64,000 nt of DNA, taken from NCBI RefSeq assembly GCF_019774615.1, contig NZ_CP081497.1, forward strand, positions 1,488,001 through 1,552,000. The letters are read 5' to 3'. This DNA is from Streptomyces sp. BHT-5-2. GTDB lineage: Bacteria; Actinomycetota; Actinomycetes; Streptomycetales; Streptomycetaceae. Below the pieces are notes generated by a model. The model did no database searches. It saw only the letters and a list, made by a program, of their open reading frames with translations, and was not told the origin of the DNA. The translations under genes and the position numbers were made by a program. Of this stretch, positions 1 to 10,386 are shown in pieces (the first letter of the stretch is position 1; the number at the start of each line of letters is the position of its first letter).

Positions 1-114
1 AGACCATGCGACGTCACTCCGGGTGCTTCGATCGAAGACCGGCCCGCACCGGCGCTCCGCCGAAGACGGTCCCCTGCCACACGGGCAGCGGACGCAGACG
101 AGGAGATATTCCTG
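1..114 (+). promoter_or_regulatory. Leader region upstream of pnp
   Basis: This is the non-coding stretch in front of pnp. It contains a 12-bp perfect palindrome, CTTCGATCGAAG, at 26-37, and a ribosome binding site GAGGAGA near 99-105. In Streptomyces the rpsO-pnp spacer is known to form a hairpin cut by RNase III. Whether this window shows that hairpin cannot be settled because the upstream gene is outside it. An ORF track reading at 6-377 overlaps pnp and is a shadow. Confidence 0.4.
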
Positions 115-2358
115 GTGGAGAACGAGACCCACTACGCCGAAGCCGTGATCGACAACGGCTCCTTCGGCACCCGCACCATCCGCTTCGAGACGGGCCGCCT
201 GGCCAAGCAGGCCGCCGGCTCCGCCGTGGCGTACCTGGACGACGACACCATGGTGCTGTCGGCCACCACCGCTTCCAAGCAGCCGAAGGACCAGCTGGAC
301 TTCTTCCCGCTGACCGTCGACGTCGAGGAGCGGATGTACTCGGCCGGGAAGATCCCCGGCTCCTTCTTCCGTCGTGAGGGCCGCCCCTCCGAGGACGCGA
401 TCCTCACCTGCCGCCTCATCGACCGTCCGCTGCGCCCGTCCTTCAAGAAGGGCCTGCGCAACGAGATCCAGATCGTCGAGACGGTCATGGCGCTCAACCC
501 CGACCACCTCTACGACGTGGTCGCCATCAACGCCGCCTCCTGCTCCACGCAGCTGGCCGGCCTGCCCTTCTCCGGCCCGATCGGCGCCACCCGCGTCGCC
601 CTGATCAACGGCCAGTGGGTCGCGTTCCCGACCCACTCCGAGCTGGAGGACGCGGTCTTCGACATGGTCGTGGCCGGCCGGGTGCTGCCCGACGGCGACA
701 TCGCGATCATGATGGTCGAGGCCGAGGCCACCGAGAAGACCGTCGAGCTGGTCAAGGGCGGCGCCGAGGCCCCGACCGAGGAGATCGTCGCCGCCGGTCT
801 GGAAGCCGCCAAGCCCTTCATCAAGGTCCTGTGCAAGGCCCAGTCGGACCTCGCCGCCAAGGCCGCCAAGCCGACCGGTGAGTTCCCGGTCTTCCTCGAC
901 TACCAGGACGACGTCCTGGAGGCGCTGACCAAGGCCGTCAAGGCCGAGCTCGCGCAGGCGCTCACCATCGCCGGCAAGCAGGAGCGCGAGACCGAGCTGG
1001 ACCGCGTCAAGGCGCTCGCCGCCGAGAAGCTCCTGCCGGAGTTCGAGGGCCGCGAGAAGGAGATCTCCGCCGCGTACCGCTCGCTGACCAAGACCCTGGT
1101 CCGTGAGCGCGTCATCAAGGAGAAGAAGCGCATCGACGGCCGCGGCGTCACGGACATCCGTACGCTCGCCGCCGAGGTCGAGGCGATCCCGCGGGTGCAC
1201 GGCTCCGCGCTGTTCGAGCGTGGCGAGACCCAGATCCTGGGCGTCACCACCCTCAACATGCTCCGCATGGAGCAGCAGCTGGACACCCTCTCCCCGGTGA
1301 CCCGCAAGCGCTACATGCACAACTACAACTTCCCGCCGTACTCCACCGGTGAGACCGGCCGCGTCGGCTCCCCCAAGCGCCGCGAGATCGGCCACGGCGC
1401 GCTGGCCGAGCGGGCGCTCGTCCCGGTGCTGCCCACCCGCGAGGAGTTCCCCTACGCGATCCGCCAGGTCTCCGAGGCGCTGGGCTCCAACGGCTCGACG
1501 TCCATGGGCTCGGTCTGCGCCTCCACGATGTCGCTGATGAACGCCGGTGTGCCGCTCAAGGCCCCGGTCGCCGGCATCGCGATGGGCCTGATCTCCCAGG
1601 AGATCGACGGCGAGACGCACTACGTCACCCTCACCGACATCCTCGGTGCGGAGGACGCCTTCGGCGACATGGACTTCAAGGTCGCCGGCACCAAGCAGTT
1701 CGTGACCGCGCTCCAGCTCGACACCAAGCTCGACGGCATCCCCGCCTCGGTCCTGGCCGCCGCGCTGAAGCAGGCCCGCGATGCCCGTCTGCACATCCTC
1801 GACGTGATGAACGAGGCCATCGACGTCCCGGACGAGATGTCCCCGAACGCGCCGCGGATCATCACCGTCAAGATCCCGGTGGACAAGATCGGTGAGGTCA
1901 TCGGCCCCAAGGGCAAGATGATCAACCAGATCCAGGAGGACACCGGCGCCGACATCACGATCGAGGACGACGGCACCATCTACATCGGTGCCGCCGACGG
2001 CCCGGCCGCCGAGGCCGCCCGCGCCACGATCAACGGCATCGCCAACCCGACCATGCCGGAGGTTGGCGAGCGCTACCTGGGCACGGTCGTCAAGACCACC
2101 ACCTTCGGTGCGTTCGTCTCCCTGCTCCCGGGCAAGGACGGCCTGCTGCACATCTCGCAGATCCGCAAGCTGGCCGGCGGCAAGCGCGTGGAGAACGTCG
2201 AGGACGTGCTCGCCGTGGGCGCCAAGGTCCAGGTCGAGATCGCCGAGATCGACCAGCGCGGCAAGCTCTCCCTGATCCCCGTGGTCGAGGGCGAGGACGG
2301 CGCTGGATCCGACAGCGGCTCCGCCGCGGGCGACAAGAAGGACGACGCCGACAAGTGA
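115..2358 (+). CDS. pnp: Polynucleotide phosphorylase (guanosine pentaphosphate synthetase I)
   Basis: Degrades RNA 3' to 5' by phosphorolysis and can add 3' tails. The Streptomyces enzyme was also purified as guanosine pentaphosphate synthetase (GpsI). The protein is 747 aa, the usual length. Two RNase PH-like domains (about 10-240 and 330-555) are separated by an alpha-helical linker. A KH domain follows around residues 580-640, with the GxxG loop in IGPKGKMI, and then an S1 RNA-binding domain around 650-725 (GERYLGTVV...DGLLHISQI). The C-terminus is a short acidic/lysine tail. The start is GTG with GAGGAGA upstream. The stop overlaps the next start by 4 nt, so the M16 protease is probably translationally coupled. 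Confidence 0.97.
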   Translation: MENETHYAEAVIDNGSFGTRTIRFETGRLAKQAAGSAVAYLDDDTMVLSATTASKQPKDQLDFFPLTVDVEERMYSAGKIPGSFFRREGRPSEDAILTCRLIDRPLRPSFKKGLRNEIQIVETVMALNPDHLYDVVAINAASCSTQLAGLPFSGPIGATRVALINGQWVAFPTHSELEDAVFDMVVAGRVLPDGDIAIMMVEAEATEKTVELVKGGAEAPTEEIVAAGLEAAKPFIKVLCKAQSDLAAKAAKPTGEFPVFLDYQDDVLEALTKAVKAELAQALTIAGKQERETELDRVKALAAEKLLPEFEGREKEISAAYRSLTKTLVRERVIKEKKRIDGRGVTDIRTLAAEVEAIPRVHGSALFERGETQILGVTTLNMLRMEQQLDTLSPVTRKRYMHNYNFPPYSTGETGRVGSPKRREIGHGALAERALVPVLPTREEFPYAIRQVSEALGSNGSTSMGSVCASTMSLMNAGVPLKAPVAGIAMGLISQEIDGETHYVTLTDILGAEDAFGDMDFKVAGTKQFVTALQLDTKLDGIPASVLAAALKQARDARLHILDVMNEAIDVPDEMSPNAPRIITVKIPVDKIGEVIGPKGKMINQIQEDTGADITIEDDGTIYIGAADGPAAEAARATINGIANPTMPEVGERYLGTVVKTTTFGAFVSLLPGKDGLLHISQIRKLAGGKRVENVEDVLAVGAKVQVEIAEIDQRGKLSLIPVVEGEDGAGSDSGSAAGDKKDDADK

Positions 2359-3734
2359 CGTCCCGTACGCACCGGTCGACGGCCCGCACCTCCTCGGAGG
2401 GGCGGGCCGTCGCCCGTACCCAAACGCTCCTGAAGGGCGCCGCGGGCGCCGGCACGGTCCGCCGCACCACCCTCCCCGGCGGGCTGCGGGTGGTCACCGA
2501 GACGCTGCCCACCGTCCGCTCCGTCACCTTCGGCATCTGGGCCCACGTCGGCTCCCGCGACGAGACCCCCGCCCTGAACGGCGCCACCCACTACCTGGAG
2601 CACCTGCTCTTCAAGGGCACCCGGCGGCGCTCCGCCCTGGACATCTCCGCCGCGATCGACGCGGTCGGCGGCGAGATGAACGCCTTCACGGCGAAGGAGT
2701 ACACCTGCTACTACGCGCGGGTGCTCGACACCGACCTGCCGCTCGCCATCGACGTGGTGTGCGACATGCTCACCGGCTCGGTCATCGGTACCGAGGACGT
2801 CGACGCCGAGCGCGGGGTGATCCTCGAAGAGATCGCGATGACCGAGGACGACCCGGGCGACTGCGTGCACGACCTGTTCGCGCACACCATGCTCGGCGAC
2901 ACCCCGCTGGGCCGCCCCGTCCTGGGCACCGTCGACACCGTCAACGCGCTCTCCGCCGACCGCATCCGCCGCTTCTACAAGAAGCACTACGACCCCACCC
3001 ACCTGGTCGTCACCGCCGCCGGCAACGTCGACCACGCCAAGGTCGTCCGCCTGGTGCGCCGCGCCTTCGAGCAGGCCGGCGCGCTGCGCCGCCAGGACGC
3101 CACCCCGGTCGCCCCCCGGTCCGGCAACCGCACCCTGCGCACCGCCGGCAAGGTCGACCTGCTCGGCCGCAGGACCGAGCAGGCCCACGTCGTGCTCGGC
3201 ATGCCCGGCATGTCCCGTACCGACGACCGGCGTTGGGCGATGGGCGTGCTGAACACCGCCCTGGGCGGCGGGATGAGCTCCCGTCTCTTCCAGGAGGTGC
3301 GGGAGAAGCGCGGGCTGGCGTACAGCGTGTACTCCTTCACCTCGGGCTTCGCCGACTGCGGCCTGTTCGGCGTCTACGCCGGCTGCCGTCCCAACCAGGT
3401 GCACGACGTCCTGAAGATCTGCCGCGACGAACTCGACACGGTGGCGGCCGAGGGCCTCACCGACGACGAGATCCACCGCGCGATCGGCCAGTTGCGGGGC
3501 TCCACGGTCCTCGGCCTGGAGGACACCGGTGCCCTGATGCACCGGCTCGGCAAGAGCGAGCTGTGCTGGGGCGAGCACATGTCGGTGGACGAGATGCTCG
3601 CCCGGATATCGGCGGTGACCCCGGACGAGGTCCGTGAGGTGGCCCGTGATGTCCTGGGCGCACGCCCCTCGCTGTCCGTCATCGGCCCCCTGAAGGACCG
3701 GCAGGCGGCCCGCCTGGACGACGCCGTCGCCTAG
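2355..3734 (+). CDS. M16 family zinc metallopeptidase
   Basis: A pitrilysin/mitochondrial-processing-peptidase-like protease of 459 aa. The inverted zinc motif HxxEH is visible as [11 protein letters not shown] near residue 75, with the downstream zinc-ligand glutamate expected in the [13 protein letters not shown] segment. The N-terminal catalytic half is followed by the M16 C-terminal domain ([13 protein letters not shown]...). The GTG start overlaps the pnp stop (GTGA). This pairing with pnp is common in actinobacteria. The natural substrate is not known. It is cytoplasmic by sequence: no signal peptide is seen. Confidence 0.93.
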   Translation: MTSRTHRSTARTSSEGRAVARTQTLLKGAAGAGTVRRTTLPGGLRVVTETLPTVRSVTFGIWAHVGSRDETPALNGATHYLEHLLFKGTRRRSALDISAAIDAVGGEMNAFTAKEYTCYYARVLDTDLPLAIDVVCDMLTGSVIGTEDVDAERGVILEEIAMTEDDPGDCVHDLFAHTMLGDTPLGRPVLGTVDTVNALSADRIRRFYKKHYDPTHLVVTAAGNVDHAKVVRLVRRAFEQAGALRRQDATPVAPRSGNRTLRTAGKVDLLGRRTEQAHVVLGMPGMSRTDDRRWAMGVLNTALGGGMSSRLFQEVREKRGLAYSVYSFTSGFADCGLFGVYAGCRPNQVHDVLKICRDELDTVAAEGLTDDEIHRAIGQLRGSTVLGLEDTGALMHRLGKSELCWGEHMSVDEMLARISAVTPDEVREVARDVLGARPSLSVIGPLKDRQAARLDDAVA

Positions 3735-4532
<798 letters not shown>

Positions 4533-4547
4533 TCGGGGATCACGACC

Positions 4548-5024
4548 ATGGGCGGAAAGATCACCTACGTCTTCCTGTCCACCGTGCTGGTGCTGGTCTT
4601 CGGCGTGGTGGCGATGGAGGGCGTACTGCTCCTGATGACCGGCGAGCCGGCCGCGATGGGCATGGGCGCCGTGGCGTTCGTGCTGCCGTGCCTGGGCGGC
4701 TGGTTCCTGTGGGCCAACACCCGCTTCGCGCGCGACGCGAACCGGCTGGCCCGGGAGCTGGAGGCGGAGGGCGGGCTGCCGCTCGACGACCTCTCGCGCA
4801 CCCCCGGCGGCCGGATCGACCGGGACGCGGCCGACGAGGTCTTCGCCCGGCGGCAGGCCGAGACGGAGGAGGCGCCCGGCGACTGGCGCACGTGGTTCCG
4901 GCTCGCCGTCGCCTACCGCGACGCCCGGGACACCCCGCGGGCCCGCAAGGCCATGCAGCGCGCCATCGCCCTGCACGCCGGCAGGCCGGTGCGCGGCGAC
5001 CACGAGCCCGTCCGGACCGGCTGA
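4548..5024 (+). CDS. Small membrane protein with C-terminal TPR-like helix pair
   Basis: 158 aa and conserved next to dapB in Streptomyces. Two hydrophobic segments lie near residues 3-28 and 35-55. A charged stretch follows, and then a helix pair (TWFRLAVAYRDARDTPRARKAMQRAI) that looks like one tetratricopeptide unit. Function is unknown. It starts 15 nt after dapB, so co-transcription is likely. A strong hairpin follows its stop. Confidence 0.8.
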   Translation: MGGKITYVFLSTVLVLVFGVVAMEGVLLLMTGEPAAMGMGAVAFVLPCLGGWFLWANTRFARDANRLARELEAEGGLPLDDLSRTPGGRIDRDAADEVFARRQAETEEAPGDWRTWFRLAVAYRDARDTPRARKAMQRAIALHAGRPVRGDHEPVRTG

Positions 5025-5039
5025 GCCCGCGAAACAACC

Positions 5040-5081
5040 GACCGCCCGGGTCGTACGGTCTTCCGTACTTCCCGGGCGGTC
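5040..5081. terminator. Bidirectional terminator between convergent genes
   Basis: Inverted repeat with arms GACCGCCCGGG and CCCGGGCGGTC, continued inward by TCGTACGG / CCGTACTT around a TCTT loop. It sits between a + strand and a - strand gene that converge, so it can serve both. Confidence 0.8.
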
Positions 5082-5118
5082 GTCGTTCACCAAGGCACCG
5101 CGGCGCCGCTGCCCCGCC

Positions 5119-5676
5119 TCAGCGCCGGCGGTGCTCCGCCGCCCACGCCTCCAGCACGTCGGCGGCCCGCTCGAACATCTCCGGGCGGCCCAGGAAGTCC
5201 GCGCTGCGGTCCGTCAGCAGGGTCCGCAGCGGCTCGCCCTGCGCCCGCTCGACGCGCAGCGCCTGGCCCTGCACCGTCCGCGGCAGCCCCAGCCAGCGCA
5301 CCGGCTGCTGCACCGTGCGGACCGCGCCGACCGCGGACCACGGCAGCGTCGTGGTGCGCAGCAGGTTCACCTGCCGCAGCCCCAGGGCGCTCACCCGGAT
5401 CCCCACCCGCACCAGCCGCAGCGCCAGCGCGATCACCAGCACGCCCACCGCCACGCAGACCGCCGCCCCGGCCGGCGATCCGGCCAGCGCGACGATCAGC
5501 GCGGAGAGCAGGACGAACGAGGCGAGCAGCAGAAACACCGCCGCCGCCCCCACCCGCCACGGTCCGGGGCGGTAGGGACGGCGCCAGTCTTCGGGGCTGT
5601 CGTACGAGGGGGAGACGGGGTCCGCGCGGCCGTCGGCATCGAGGGCGCGGTCGGCCGTCAGGAAGGGCAGGGGCAC
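5119..5676 (-). CDS. PH-domain-like membrane protein
   Basis: 185 aa. Two adjacent membrane helices (about residues 43-90) are followed by a region typical of bacterial PH-like (YdbT/PrsW-neighbour) proteins: VSALGLRQVNLLRTTTLPWS, then a beta-rich stretch ending in RADVLEAW-type helix. The start is GTG with AGGA 7 nt upstream. The role is unknown. It faces convergently into the TPR-like gene. Confidence 0.75.
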   Translation of the reverse strand: MPLPFLTADRALDADGRADPVSPSYDSPEDWRRPYRPGPWRVGAAAVFLLLASFVLLSALIVALAGSPAGAAVCVAVGVLVIALALRLVRVGIRVSALGLRQVNLLRTTTLPWSAVGAVRTVQQPVRWLGLPRTVQGQALRVERAQGEPLRTLLTDRSADFLGRPEMFERAADVLEAWAAEHRRR

Positions 5677-5700
5677 GGCTGGGTCCTCACTCGCGGCTGG

Positions 5701-5727
5701 CCGGCACGGCGCGCAACGCCGTGCCGG
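5701..5727 (-). terminator. Hairpin downstream of the small membrane gene
   Basis: Perfect 11-bp stem, CCGGCACGGCG / CGCCGTGCCGG, with a 5-nt loop. It lies between the stop of the gene at 5812-6051 and the start of the PH-like gene, both on the - strand. No T-run. Confidence 0.6.
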
Positions 5728-5811
5728 CGGAAGCTGTGAGCGGTGAGGCTATCGGGACCGGCGGAGCGGAACCACCCGGGCGGGAGACCCGCGGCCCGCT
5801 CCGCCGCCGGC

Positions 5812-6051
5812 TCAGCGGTGCGCGGCCTCGGACTGGTGCACCCCGGCCGACGCCGAGGTGTCCTGCTGGAGGGCCGGCATGCCGAAGAGCAGGGCGCCCG
5901 TCAGGCCGCCCACCACGGTGAGCGTGATCAGGGACTGGCCGAAGAGCTGCGCACGCGAGGCACGCTGGCGCGGCGGGGGAGTGACATTGCTGCGGAACCG
6001 GTCTGCCTCGGCAACGAAGGCGAACGGGACGGGCTCTCGCCGGCGGAACAT
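5812..6051 (-). CDS. Small single-pass membrane protein, unknown function
   Basis: 79 aa if started at the ATG preceded by AGGAGAG. A longer reading from 6096 has no better ribosome site. The N-terminus is basic and arginine-rich (MFRRREPVPF). One membrane helix (LITLTVVGGLTGALLFGMPAL) is followed by a short hydrophilic tail. It is divergent from thyX across 250 bp of comparatively AT-rich DNA (6052-6302) that must hold both promoters. No homologue function is recognised. Confidence 0.65.
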   Translation of the reverse strand: MFRRREPVPFAFVAEADRFRSNVTPPPRQRASRAQLFGQSLITLTVVGGLTGALLFGMPALQQDTSASAGVHQSEAAHR

Positions 6052-6302
6052 GAGGGGCTCTCCTAGGAACCTCGAAGTGGGCACTGTCACAGACAAAGAC
6101 GACTGGAGCGTCCGTTTGGTGCCCGTTTTCCGTTACTTCTGTGAAAAATATCAACCGCGGTTCGCCGACCCGCGAGCGGGGCCGACTTTCGTCCGCTTTG
6201 TCGCAGTTCTGTTGCTAACGCCGTATCAGTCGCCCTTCCCGGGGCTGTCAGTGGCGGGCCGTAGGCTTGACGCGCACGAGGATCGAACGGAAGGAACCGC
6301 CG

Positions 6303-7049
6303 GTGTCCCACACCCCCGACAGCGCCGAGAGCGCACCCGTCAGCTTCCGCAGCGAGGTGACGGTCGAGCTGGTCAAGCACAGCGCAGCGGACAGCGACGT
6401 GCTGTGGGCGGCCCGGGTCTCGACGGCCGGCGAGCAGTCCCTGGAGGAGCTGCAGAAGGACCCGGAGCGCTCCAAGGGCCTGATCAACTACCTGATGCGG
6501 GACCGCCACGGCAGCCCCTTCGAGCACAACTCCATGACGTTCTTCATCAGCGCCCCGATCTTCGTCTTCCGCGAGTTCATGCGGCACCGCGTCGGCTGGT
6601 CGTACAACGAGGAGTCCGGCCGCTACCGCCAGCTCGAATCGGTCTTCTACGTCCCCGGCGAGTCCCGCAAGCTCGTCCAGCAGGGCCGCCCCGGCAAGTA
6701 CGAGTTCGTCGAGGGCACCCCCGCGCAGCACGAACTCACCGGCCGCGTCATGGAGGACACCTACCGCCGGGCGTACGCCGCCTATCAGGAGATGCTCGCC
6801 GCCGGCGTGGCCCGCGAGGTCGCCCGCGCGGTGCTCCCCGTCGGCCTCTACTCCTCGATGTACGCCACCTGCAACGCCCGCTCCCTGATGCACTTCCTCG
6901 GCCTGCGCACGCAGCACGAGCAGGCGAAGGTCCCCTCCTTCCCGCAGCGCGAGATCGAGATGGTCGGCGAGCAGATGGAGGCGCACTGGGCCAAGCTCAT
7001 GCCCCTCACCTACGCCGCATTCAATGCGAACGGTCGTATCGCTCCGTAG
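6303..7049 (+). CDS. thyX: Flavin-dependent thymidylate synthase
   Basis: Makes dTMP from dUMP using methylene-tetrahydrofolate and FAD/NADPH. 248 aa. The ThyX signature is present as RHRVGWSYNEESGRY near residue 96. The flavin/nucleotide-binding FEHNSMTFF segment precedes it. I chose GTG at 6303, with GGAAGG 8 nt upstream, rather than the upstream reading from 6267. A promoter-like TAGGCT lies at 6262-6267 about 35 nt before the start. It is followed by a hairpin at 7071-7092. Confidence 0.96.
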   Translation: MSHTPDSAESAPVSFRSEVTVELVKHSAADSDVLWAARVSTAGEQSLEELQKDPERSKGLINYLMRDRHGSPFEHNSMTFFISAPIFVFREFMRHRVGWSYNEESGRYRQLESVFYVPGESRKLVQQGRPGKYEFVEGTPAQHELTGRVMEDTYRRAYAAYQEMLAAGVAREVARAVLPVGLYSSMYATCNARSLMHFLGLRTQHEQAKVPSFPQREIEMVGEQMEAHWAKLMPLTYAAFNANGRIAP

Positions 7050-7070
7050 CGCCCCGGCTGCGCACGGCAC

Positions 7071-7092
7071 GGCGCACTCCGCGGGGTGCGCC
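7071..7092 (+). terminator. Hairpin after thyX
   Basis: GGCGCACTCC / GGGGTGCGCC with a 2-3-nt loop and one mismatch, 22 nt after the thyX stop. No T-run, as is common in Streptomyces. Confidence 0.55.
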
Positions 7093-7129
7093 GGCCCGGC
7101 CGTCGCGATACCCGTCCGAAGTGTCCGGA

Positions 7130-7159
7130 TTGCGGCACTTTGAGTAGTTCATCTACGCT
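7130..7159 (+). promoter_or_regulatory. Possible dapA promoter
   Basis: TTGCGG at 7130-7135 and TACGCT at 7154-7159 are separated by 18 nt. They fit the usual Streptomyces vegetative promoter pattern and lie about 110 nt upstream of dapA. Assigned by eye only. Confidence 0.4.
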
Positions 7160-7268
7160 GAACAAACGGACCCGGCACTGCTTGAACCCCCGAGCAGGCA
7201 GTGCCGGAGTCCACATCCCTGCTCCCCAGAGGCACACCCTGTTGCGCCCTACGAGTAGCGTGGGACCC

Positions 7269-8168
7269 ATGGCTCCGACTTCCACACCGCAGACCCCCTT
7301 CGGGCGGGTGCTGACCGCCATGGTCACGCCGTTCACGGCGGATGGCGCTCTCGACCTCGACGGCGCGCAGCGGCTCGCCGCACACCTGGTGGACGCCGGC
7401 AACGACGGCCTCGTCGTCAACGGCACCACCGGAGAGTCCCCGACCACCAGTGATGCCGAGAAAGCCCAGCTGGTCCGCGCCGTGGTCGAAGCCGTCGGCG
7501 ACCGTGCCTTCGTCGTCGCCGGAGCCGGCACCAACGACACCCGACACAGCCTTGAGCTGGCCCGTGCCGCGCAGGACGCCGGCGCCCACGGCCTGCTCGC
7601 GGTGACGCCGTACTACAGCAAGCCCCCGCAAGAGGGCCTGCTGCGGCACTTCACCGCCATCGCGGACGCCACCGAGCTGCCCGTGATGCTCTACGACATC
7701 CCCGGCCGCAGCGGCGTCCCGATCAACACCGAGACCATGGTCCGGCTCGCCGAGCACCCTCGGATCGTCGCCAACAAGGACGCCAAGGGCGACCTCGGCC
7801 GCGCGAGCTGGGCCATCGCCCGCTCCGGCCTCGCCTGGTACAGCGGCGACGACATGCTGAACCTCCCGCTGCTCTCGGTCGGCGCGGTCGGCTTCGTCTC
7901 CGTCGTGGGCCACGTCGTCACCCCGGAGCTGCGCGCGCTCCTCGACGCCCACCTCACCGGCGACGTCACCAAGGCCGCGGAGATCCACCAGAAGCTGCTG
8001 CCCGTCTTCACCGGCATGTTCCGCACCCAGGGCGTGATCACCACCAAGGCCGCCCTCGGCCTCCAGGGCCTGCCGGCCGGCCCGCTGCGGCTGCCCCTGG
8101 TGGAGCTCTCGCCCGACGAGACCGAGCAGCTCAAGCGCGATCTCGCCGCCGGCGGGGTACAGCTCTAG
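7269..8168 (+). CDS. dapA: 4-Hydroxy-tetrahydrodipicolinate synthase
   Basis: Condenses pyruvate with aspartate semialdehyde, the first DAP/lysine step. 299 aa. The TIM-barrel class I aldolase signature is clear: GTTGESPT near residue 54, the catalytic tyrosine region VTPYYSKPPQ, and the Schiff-base lysine in ANKDAKGD (Lys170). ATG at 7269 is chosen. An upstream in-frame reading from 7086 lacks family similarity. S. coelicolor carries more than one dapA-like gene, so this may be one of two copies. Confidence 0.95.
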   Translation: MAPTSTPQTPFGRVLTAMVTPFTADGALDLDGAQRLAAHLVDAGNDGLVVNGTTGESPTTSDAEKAQLVRAVVEAVGDRAFVVAGAGTNDTRHSLELARAAQDAGAHGLLAVTPYYSKPPQEGLLRHFTAIADATELPVMLYDIPGRSGVPINTETMVRLAEHPRIVANKDAKGDLGRASWAIARSGLAWYSGDDMLNLPLLSVGAVGFVSVVGHVVTPELRALLDAHLTGDVTKAAEIHQKLLPVFTGMFRTQGVITTKAALGLQGLPAGPLRLPLVELSPDETEQLKRDLAAGGVQL

Positions 8169-8228
8169 AACACAGACTTCATAACTGCATACGGAACAAC
8201 AACCGCCCCATAGCAAGTGCACGAATGT

Positions 8229-8268
8229 CATGCGCGCCACGTGCCTCGAAGGCAGCGTGGCGCGCATG
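8229..8268 (+). promoter_or_regulatory. Long hairpin in the rnj 5' leader, next to the ribosome binding site
   Basis: Arms CATGCGCGCCACG (8229-8241) and CGTGGCGCGCATG (8256-8268) pair perfectly over 13 bp. The loop itself folds (TGCC / GGCA). The stem ends 3 nt before GAGGAGAG, the ribosome site of a TTG-started gene. This placement suggests control of translation or of mRNA processing. It could instead be a terminator for dapA. Confidence 0.55.
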
Positions 8269-8282
8269 GTGAGGAGAGTCTT

Positions 8283-9968
8283 TTGAGTCATCCGCACCCC
8301 GAGCTCGGCGCCCCGCCGAAGCTTCCCGAGGGTGGCCTGCGCGTCACCCCGCTCGGCGGCCTGGGCGAGATCGGCCGCAACATGACGGTCTTCGAATACG
8401 GCGGCCGGCTGCTGATCGTCGATTGCGGAGTGCTCTTCCCCGAGGAGGAGCAGCCCGGAATCGACCTGATCCTGCCGGACTTCACGTCCATCAGGGACCG
8501 CCTCGACGACATCGACGGCATCGTGCTCACGCACGGTCACGAGGACCACATCGGTGGCGTCCCCTACCTCCTCCGGGAGAAGCCGGACATCCCGCTGATC
8601 GGCTCCAAGCTGACCCTGGCCCTCATCGAGGCCAAGCTCCAGGAGCACCGGATCCGCCCGTACACGCTGGAGGTCGCCGAGGGTGACCGCGAGCGCCTGG
8701 GCCCCTTCGAGTGCCAGTTCATCGCCGTCAACCACTCCATCCCCGACGCCCTCGCGGTCGCCATCCGCACCCCCGCGGGCATGGCCGTCCACACCGGCGA
8801 CTTCAAGATGGACCAGCTCCCGCTGGACCGCCGGCTGACCGACCTCCCGGCCTTCGCCAAGCTCGGCGAGGAGGGCATCGACCTCCTCCTCACCGACTCC
8901 ACGAACGCCGAGGTCCCGGGCTTCGTCCCGCCGGAGCGCGACATCTCCAACGTGCTGCGCCAGGTCTTCGCGAGCGCCGACAAGCGGATCATCGTGGCCA
9001 GCTTCGCCAGCCACGTCCACCGCATCCAGCAGATCCTGGACGCGGCCCACGAGTACGGCCGCCGGGTCGCCTTCGTCGGCCGCTCGATGGTCCGCAACAT
9101 GGGCATCGCCCGTGAACTGGGCTATCTGAACGTCCCCGCGGGCCTGGTCGTCGACGTCAAGACCCTCGACGACCTCCCGGACGACGAGGTCGTGCTGGTC
9201 TGCACGGGCTCCCAGGGCGAGCCGATGGCCGCGCTCTCCCGGATGGCCAACCGCGACCACCAGATCCGCATCGTCCAGGGCGACACGGTGATCCTGGCCT
9301 CGTCGCTCATCCCCGGCAACGAGAACGCGGTCTACCGCGTGATCAACGGCCTCAGCCGCTGGGGCGCCAACGTGGTTCACAAGGGCAACGCCAAGGTCCA
9401 CGTCTCGGGCCACGCCTCGGCCGGCGAGCTGCTGTACTTCTACAACATCTGCAAGCCGAGGAACCTCATGCCGGTCCACGGCGAATGGCGCCACCTGCGC
9501 GCCAACGCCGAGCTCGGCGCGCTGACGGGCGTCCCCAAGGACCGCATCGTCATCGCCGAGGACGGCGTGGTCGTCGACCTCGTCGACGGCATCGCCAAGA
9601 TCAGCGGCAAGGTCCAGGCCGGCTACGTCTACGTCGACGGCCTCTCGGTCGGCGACGTCACCGAGACCCACCTCAAGGACCGCCGCATCCTCGGCGACGA
9701 GGGCATCATCTCGGTCTTCGTGGTCGTGGACAGCAGCACCGGCAAGACCGTCGGCGGCCCCAACCTCCACGCCCGTGGCTCGGGCATCGACGACAAGGAC
9801 TTCGACGCCGTCGTCCCCAAGATCGACGAAGCCCTGGCCAAGGCGGCCCAGGACGGCGTCGCCGAGCCCCACCAGCTCCAGCAGCTGATCCGCCGCGCGG
9901 TCGGCAAGTGGGTCTCCGACAACTACCGCCGTCGTCCGATGATCCTCCCCGTGGTCGTCGAGGTCTGA
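8283..9968 (+). CDS. rnj: Ribonuclease J
   Basis: Metallo-beta-lactamase/beta-CASP ribonuclease with 5'-3' exo- and endonuclease activity. 561 aa from the TTG at 8283, which follows GAGGAGAG and gives the length known for Streptomyces RNase J. The zinc motif HxHxDH is THGHEDHIGG near residue 85. Other metal ligands fall in NHSIPDA and HTGDFK. The beta-CASP section has SFASHVHR and VSGHAS, followed by PVHGEWRHL and the C-terminal RNase J domain. An upstream in-frame ATG at 8217 would translate through the leader hairpin and is unlikely. Confidence 0.96.
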   Translation: MSHPHPELGAPPKLPEGGLRVTPLGGLGEIGRNMTVFEYGGRLLIVDCGVLFPEEEQPGIDLILPDFTSIRDRLDDIDGIVLTHGHEDHIGGVPYLLREKPDIPLIGSKLTLALIEAKLQEHRIRPYTLEVAEGDRERLGPFECQFIAVNHSIPDALAVAIRTPAGMAVHTGDFKMDQLPLDRRLTDLPAFAKLGEEGIDLLLTDSTNAEVPGFVPPERDISNVLRQVFASADKRIIVASFASHVHRIQQILDAAHEYGRRVAFVGRSMVRNMGIARELGYLNVPAGLVVDVKTLDDLPDDEVVLVCTGSQGEPMAALSRMANRDHQIRIVQGDTVILASSLIPGNENAVYRVINGLSRWGANVVHKGNAKVHVSGHASAGELLYFYNICKPRNLMPVHGEWRHLRANAELGALTGVPKDRIVIAEDGVVVDLVDGIAKISGKVQAGYVYVDGLSVGDVTETHLKDRRILGDEGIISVFVVVDSSTGKTVGGPNLHARGSGIDDKDFDAVVPKIDEALAKAAQDGVAEPHQLQQLIRRAVGKWVSDNYRRRPMILPVVVEV

Positions 9969-9997
9969 CGGACCCTCGGTAGGAAGGTCCTCAAGTA

Positions 9998-10037
9998 GGA
10001 GCGGGGCACCCGGATTTGCATCGGGGCGCCCCGCTCC
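9998..10037 (+). terminator. Terminator of rnj
   Basis: Perfect 10-bp stem, GGAGCGGGGC / GCCCCGCTCC, with a 20-nt loop, 30 nt after the rnj stop and ahead of the rRNA leader. Confidence 0.65.
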
Positions 10038-10386
10038 AGTACGTTTACGGCTCCGCCGGAACGGGAAGCACCGCACGCTGCGCGTACGGACCACTCCCCG
10101 CAGACCGCGGAATTCCGACCCAGAGCAATCTGATAAAGTCGGAACAGCCGAAAGGCGAACCCCTCCGACCGAAAATCGGAACCGAATTCGAAGCCGGTAG
10201 CTGCTCATCGAGAAGCGGCCGGAAACGAAAAAGGATCTGGTAAGGTCGGAACCGCGAGAAAGCCGAAAGGCCGGATCGCACCGGCGGAAATCAGGGCCGA
10301 AAGGGTCTGATAGAGTCGGAGACGCAAGACCGAAGGGAAGCGCCCGGAGGAAGCCCGCGAGGGCAGGCCGAAGGAAGCGTCCGTTC
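10038..10386 (+). promoter_or_regulatory. rRNA operon promoter region with three repeated blocks
   Basis: This 350-bp gene-free stretch holds three related blocks. Each starts with a -10-like element: TGATAAAGT (10131-10139), TGGTAAGGT (10238-10246) and TGATAGAGT (10308-10316). Each is followed by CGGAA/CGGAG and then an (A)CCGAAAGG-type tail. Streptomyces rRNA operons usually have several tandem promoters, and these are the best candidates for their -10 regions. No convincing -35 TTGACA-type hexamer is visible at the expected distance, so exact start points are uncertain. Confidence 0.65.

Noticed and set aside
7149-10208. 1019-codon - strand open frame opposite dapA and rnj
   Set aside because: Spans two genes and their spacer on the other strand, with shadow composition.
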